Assembly: GCF_002419815.1 (NCBI RefSeq)
Contig: NZ_DIGV01000045.1
Location: 17,676 to 41,821, forward strand
Source: Brevundimonas sp. UBA5713
GTDB lineage: Bacteria; Pseudomonadota; Alphaproteobacteria; Caulobacterales; Caulobacteraceae
Direction of reading: 5' to 3'
Length of the DNA stretch: 24,146 nucleotides
The notes under the pieces are model-generated. The model was given only the letters and a program-made list of their open reading frames with translations. It was not told the origin of the DNA and ran no database searches. Each line of letters opens with the position of its first letter. Within the stretch, counting starts at the first letter, position 1. The translations under genes and the position numbers were made by a program. Positions 21,698 through 24,146 of this stretch are shown one piece after another.

Positions 21698-21949
21698 GTG
21701 GCCGTAAAATCAATCGTACGCAGGGTTGTAAGCGTGGTGGTGTTGGCCACCATGCTGGTGCTGCCTTTCCTGCCGCCGGTCAGACGGCTGGCGGAAAAGA
21801 TGCTGCAGTGGATGTTCATCGGCCAACTGGCCATTGCCGTCGGCGTGACGGGTCTGGGCCTGATTGTCGCGGTCGTCTTGATGATCCGCGACAAGCGCAA
21901 ACGCGACCGCGCGGCCCCGCCGCCCGCCAATAAAAGCGAAACCGCCTAG
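21698..21949 (+). CDS. Small membrane protein of unknown function (GTG start)
   Basis: I do not recognise this 83-residue protein. It has two hydrophobic segments, about residues 10-27 (VVSVVVLATMLVLPFLPP) and 41-62 (FIGQLAIAVGVTGLGLIVAVVL), and a strongly basic C-terminal tail (IRDKRKRDRAAPPP). The GTG at 21698 has AAGGGGA (21687-21693) at good spacing; a nearby ATG at 21681 is out of frame. The stop TAG shares CTAG (21946-21949) with the stop of the convergent erpA-like gene. Codon use matches the neighbours, so I take it as real. Confidence 0.7.
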   Translation: MAVKSIVRRVVSVVVLATMLVLPFLPPVRRLAEKMLQWMFIGQLAIAVGVTGLGLIVAVVLMIRDKRKRDRAAPPPANKSETA

Positions 21950-22332
21950 ATCGAGAAGCTGACGCCGCAGCCGCAGCTGGACGAGGCATTGGGGTTCTGG
22001 ATCACGAACTGGGCTCCGGCCAGTTCATCGACGAAGGTGATTTCCGAGCCCTTGAGGAAGGGGACGGACACCTGATCCACCAGCGCCGTCTGACCGTCAC
22101 GCTCGATGCGCAGGTCGTCGGGCTGGGCGTCCTCGACCAGATCCATCAGATATTGAAAGCCCGAACAGCCTCCGCCCTCGACGGCGACGCGCAGCATCAG
22201 GGCCTTGCCCTCGGCCTGCGACAACGCCGCCAGCCGACGTGCGGCAGCCTCGGACAGGGTGATGCCTTCCGGCGCGCGCGTGGCGATGGAAAAGGCCGCT
22301 GTGGATTGTTCTGTGGATTGGACGGTGCTCAC
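21946..22332 (-). CDS. erpA: Iron-sulfur cluster insertion protein (ErpA/IscA/SufA family)
   Basis: This 128-residue A-type carrier protein delivers Fe-S clusters to apo-enzymes in the cytoplasm. The three ligand Cys are present: C56 in GGGCSGFQY, and C120 and C122 in the C-terminal SSCGCG. ITLSEAAARRL and LKGSEITFVDE also match the family. ErpA is the best guess among the A-type group, but IscA or SufA cannot be excluded. The frame opens at ATG 22383, but that would place the start in the region shared with the divergent dgt gene. GTG at 22332 gives a more typical length and is preferred, though no clear Shine-Dalgarno is seen. The start codons of the two genes are 61 nt apart. Confidence 0.9.
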   Translation of the reverse strand: MSTVQSTEQSTAAFSIATRAPEGITLSEAAARRLAALSQAEGKALMLRVAVEGGGCSGFQYLMDLVEDAQPDDLRIERDGQTALVDQVSVPFLKGSEITFVDELAGAQFVIQNPNASSSCGCGVSFSI

Positions 22333-22393
22333 GCGCTTATATATGAGGCTGTCGCGGGCATTTAAAAGGCCCGTCCTGATCAAAGTTGATGTC

Positions 22394-23584
22394 GTGATCC
22401 AGAACGAACGCGCCCCCTACGCCGAAAAGCACGAGTCCAGCCGCGGCCGCCGCATCCCCGAGGCCCCCAGCCGCACCCGTACCGCCTTTGCGCGCGACCG
22501 TGACCGCATCATCCATTCCACCTCCTTCCGTCGCCTGAAGGAAAAGACGCAGGTCTTCGTCGCCCACGAAGGCGACACCTATCGCACGCGGCTGACCCAT
22601 TCGCTGGAAGTGGCGCAGATTGCCCGCTCATTGGCCCATGCCTTGCGCCTCGACGACGATCTGGCCGAGACCATCGCTCTGGCCCACGATCTGGGCCACC
22701 CGCCGTTTTCCCATGCGGGCGAGGACGAGCTGGCCCTGCTGATGGCCGACTATGGCGGCTTTGACCACAATGTGCAGAGCTTCCGCGTCGTAACCGAGCT
22801 GGAGATGCGCTATCCGGCCTTTGCGGGCCTGAACCTGACGTGGGAAACCGTCGAGGGTGTGGTCAAGCACAACGGTCCCGTCCTGCACCATCTGGACGAA
22901 CCGGCATGGGCCAAGGTGGCCGAGTACCACACGGGCGGGGCCATGAACTGGGACCTGCGTCTGGGCACCTTTGCCTCGCTGGAAGCCCAGTGCGCGGCCA
23001 TTGCCGACGACATCGCCTATAACAACCATGACGTCGACGATGGCGTTCAGGCGGGCCTGTTCACACTGGACGATCTGGCGCAAATCCCCCTGATCGGTCC
23101 GGCCATAGCGGCGGCGCGCGCCGACTATTCGTCGATCGACGACCGTATGCTGCGTCTGGAGGCCGTACGCCGCATGATCGGTATTATGGTCGATGATGTC
23201 CTGGCCGAAACCGAGCACCGCCTGACGTCGCACCGCATCGAAACGGTCGAGGATGTGCGTCTGGCCCCCGAGACACTGGTCCAGTTCTCTGCCGGAATGA
23301 TGGAAGAGCTGGGCGTGCTGCGCCGCTTCCTGTTCGAGCGCATGTACCGCCATTACCGCGTCAACCGCACGCGCAGTCAGGCTCGCCGCGTACTGGCCCA
23401 GCTGTTCCATCTGTGCATGGACGAACCCGAGATCATGCCGCCCGAATGGCAGGTCGCGGCCCTGACCGACGACCGTCAGCAGCGGGCGCGGGCGGTGTGC
23501 GACTATATCGCTGGCATGACAGACCGTTACGCCATCGAGGTGCACAGAAAACTATTCAGTCTCGACCTCGGCCTCGATCTGTGA
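22394..23584 (+). CDS. dgt: Deoxyguanosinetriphosphate triphosphohydrolase-like protein
   Basis: This 396-residue HD-domain enzyme hydrolyses dNTPs to nucleosides and triphosphate, adjusting nucleotide pools. The metal-binding HD residues are H69 (LTHSLEVAQ), H98-D99 (ALAHDLGHPPFSH) and D205/D206 (AIADDIAYNNHD). The N-terminal segment SRTRTAFARDRDRIIHSTSFRRLKEKTQVF is typical of the alphaproteobacterial subgroup. The start is uncertain: I used GTG at 22394, which matches the usual N-terminus; a longer frame reaches 22205 but would overlap erpA. Two GANTC sites flank its end and the next gene. It is divergent from the erpA-like gene and precedes the SPOR-type gene by 84 nt. Confidence 0.92.
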   Translation: MIQNERAPYAEKHESSRGRRIPEAPSRTRTAFARDRDRIIHSTSFRRLKEKTQVFVAHEGDTYRTRLTHSLEVAQIARSLAHALRLDDDLAETIALAHDLGHPPFSHAGEDELALLMADYGGFDHNVQSFRVVTELEMRYPAFAGLNLTWETVEGVVKHNGPVLHHLDEPAWAKVAEYHTGGAMNWDLRLGTFASLEAQCAAIADDIAYNNHDVDDGVQAGLFTLDDLAQIPLIGPAIAAARADYSSIDDRMLRLEAVRRMIGIMVDDVLAETEHRLTSHRIETVEDVRLAPETLVQFSAGMMEELGVLRRFLFERMYRHYRVNRTRSQARRVLAQLFHLCMDEPEIMPPEWQVAALTDDRQQRARAVCDYIAGMTDRYAIEVHRKLFSLDLGLDL

Positions 23585-23636
23585 TTCGAAACTGAGGGGG
23601 CGGGGGGATAGAGTTCAACCGGCTGCGTACCGATTC
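23583..23636 (+). promoter_or_regulatory. Two GANTC sites upstream of the SPOR-type gene
   Basis: GATTC occurs at 23583-23587, overlapping the dgt stop, and at 23632-23636, 32 nt before the ATG at 23669. In Caulobacterales GANTC is methylated by CcrM and controls GcrA-dependent cell-cycle promoters. That the sites act so here is inferred. Confidence 0.35.
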
Positions 23637-23668
23637 GCGCGCGGCCGAACCCTTTTGAAGGCGCGACC

Positions 23669-24146
23669 ATGTCCTACGACGACGATCACCGTGGCAACCC
23701 GAACTCCGGCCGTGACCGGGGCGCATACACGCCGCCGACCGGCGATGACGATCTGCCGTTCAGCCGTGGCGGATATGATCCGCGCCGCGCGCCGGCGTCC
23801 AAGTCTCCGCCGATCACCCTGATCGTCAGCGCCGTCATCCTGCTGCTGCTCGTCGTGGCGGTGGTGATGTTCTATCGCTCGGGCGTGCGTTCCTCGACTG
23901 ATGCGCCGCCGGCTGTGGGCACGCCCGTCGAGACCATGAAGGTCGAAGCCCCGCTGGACGCCCAGCCGGTTAATCCGGAAGACGGCATCCGCGTCTACCG
24001 CGACGCCGCAGAGCCGGAAGGCACTACCCCGACCTTTACGCCTGGCCCTGAAACCCCGCAGCCGCGCCCTGCGCCGCAGCCGGAACCTGTGCCGGCCGCT
24101 CCGGCTCCGGCACCCAAGGCGGCTCCGGTCCCGACGCCAGCTCCGG
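23669..24146 (+). CDS. SPOR-domain-type (FtsN-like) membrane protein, N-terminal part (3' end outside window)
   Basis: The frame runs off the right edge after 159 codons. It starts with a polar, Asp/Gly/Arg-rich cytoplasmic segment (MSYDDDHRGNPNSGRDRG). One transmembrane helix follows at about residues 48-68 (PPITLIVSAVILLLLVVAVV), then a Pro/Ala-rich periplasmic linker from about residue 120 on. The segment LDAQPVNPEDGIRVYRD just after the membrane span recurs in alphaproteobacterial SPOR proteins. SPOR domains bind denuded peptidoglycan at the division septum, but the SPOR domain itself would lie beyond the window, so the call rests on architecture and context. GAAGG (23657-23661) is a good ribosome binding site for the ATG at 23669. 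Confidence 0.7.
   Translation, partial: MSYDDDHRGNPNSGRDRGAYTPPTGDDDLPFSRGGYDPRRAPASKSPPITLIVSAVILLLLVVAVVMFYRSGVRSSTDAPPAVGTPVETMKVEAPLDAQPVNPEDGIRVYRDAAEPEGTTPTFTPGPETPQPRPAPQPEPVPAAPAPAPKAAPVPTPAP

Overview
The window is GC-rich and densely coded, with short intergenic gaps and strong G/C bias at third codon positions. The gene families point to an alphaproteobacterium, most probably a member of the Caulobacteraceae: a MotE-like flagellar chaperone end, a DUF3297 protein, divergent erpA/dgt followed by a SPOR-type (FtsN-like) membrane protein, an rnhB gene, and signal peptides typical of the group. The genus is not resolved (Asticcacaulis or Brevundimonas would fit). No phage, transposase, CRISPR array or plasmid gene was seen; this is ordinary chromosome with local points of interest.

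Layout. 1-725: the 3' end of a MotE-like gene and a DUF3297 gene. 733-2250: a secreted M28 metallopeptidase whose Shine-Dalgarno lies inside a perfect inverted repeat, followed 20 nt later by tRNA-Leu(TAA) and a hairpin. 2498-5715: a periplasmic PafA-type alkaline phosphatase, a clear terminator, and pyruvate kinase. 5712-7769: a TetR repressor divergent from a RidA-like/NmrA-like operon, with three near-identical 17-bp palindromes between them. 7870-9999: a solitary D12-class adenine methyltransferase, a small one-TM protein, and rnhB. 10049-12264: a LysR regulator (minus strand) divergent from a YdcZ-type transporter gene and a DUF1275 gene. 12243-14369: minus-strand tag, a tandem REP-like palindrome, ygfZ and a YkgJ-type cysteine-cluster gene. 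14559-17699: a family 9 glycosyltransferase, a dihydroorotase-like amidohydrolase with one metal-binding His replaced by Gln, and a closely coupled prephenate dehydrogenase. 17706-21307: a secreted alpha/beta hydrolase divergent from an 820-residue exported protein joining a DUF305 domain, a His-rich linker and an LVIVD-type beta-propeller. 21429-24146: a DUF1328 mini-membrane protein (58 aa), another small membrane protein, erpA-like, dgt, and the start of a SPOR-type protein cut by the window end.

Themes. Several genes serve housekeeping repair and cofactor work (rnhB, tag, dgt, erpA, ygfZ). Several encode exported enzymes (M28 peptidase, phosphatase, alpha/beta hydrolase, DUF305 fusion). 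The best leads for new biology are the DUF305/His-rich/propeller fusion, the triple-operator TetR-RidA-NmrA locus, the tandem REP-like element, and the Gln-substituted dihydroorotase relative. Three of the five convergent gene pairs share their stop codons through a CTA(G/A) overlap.
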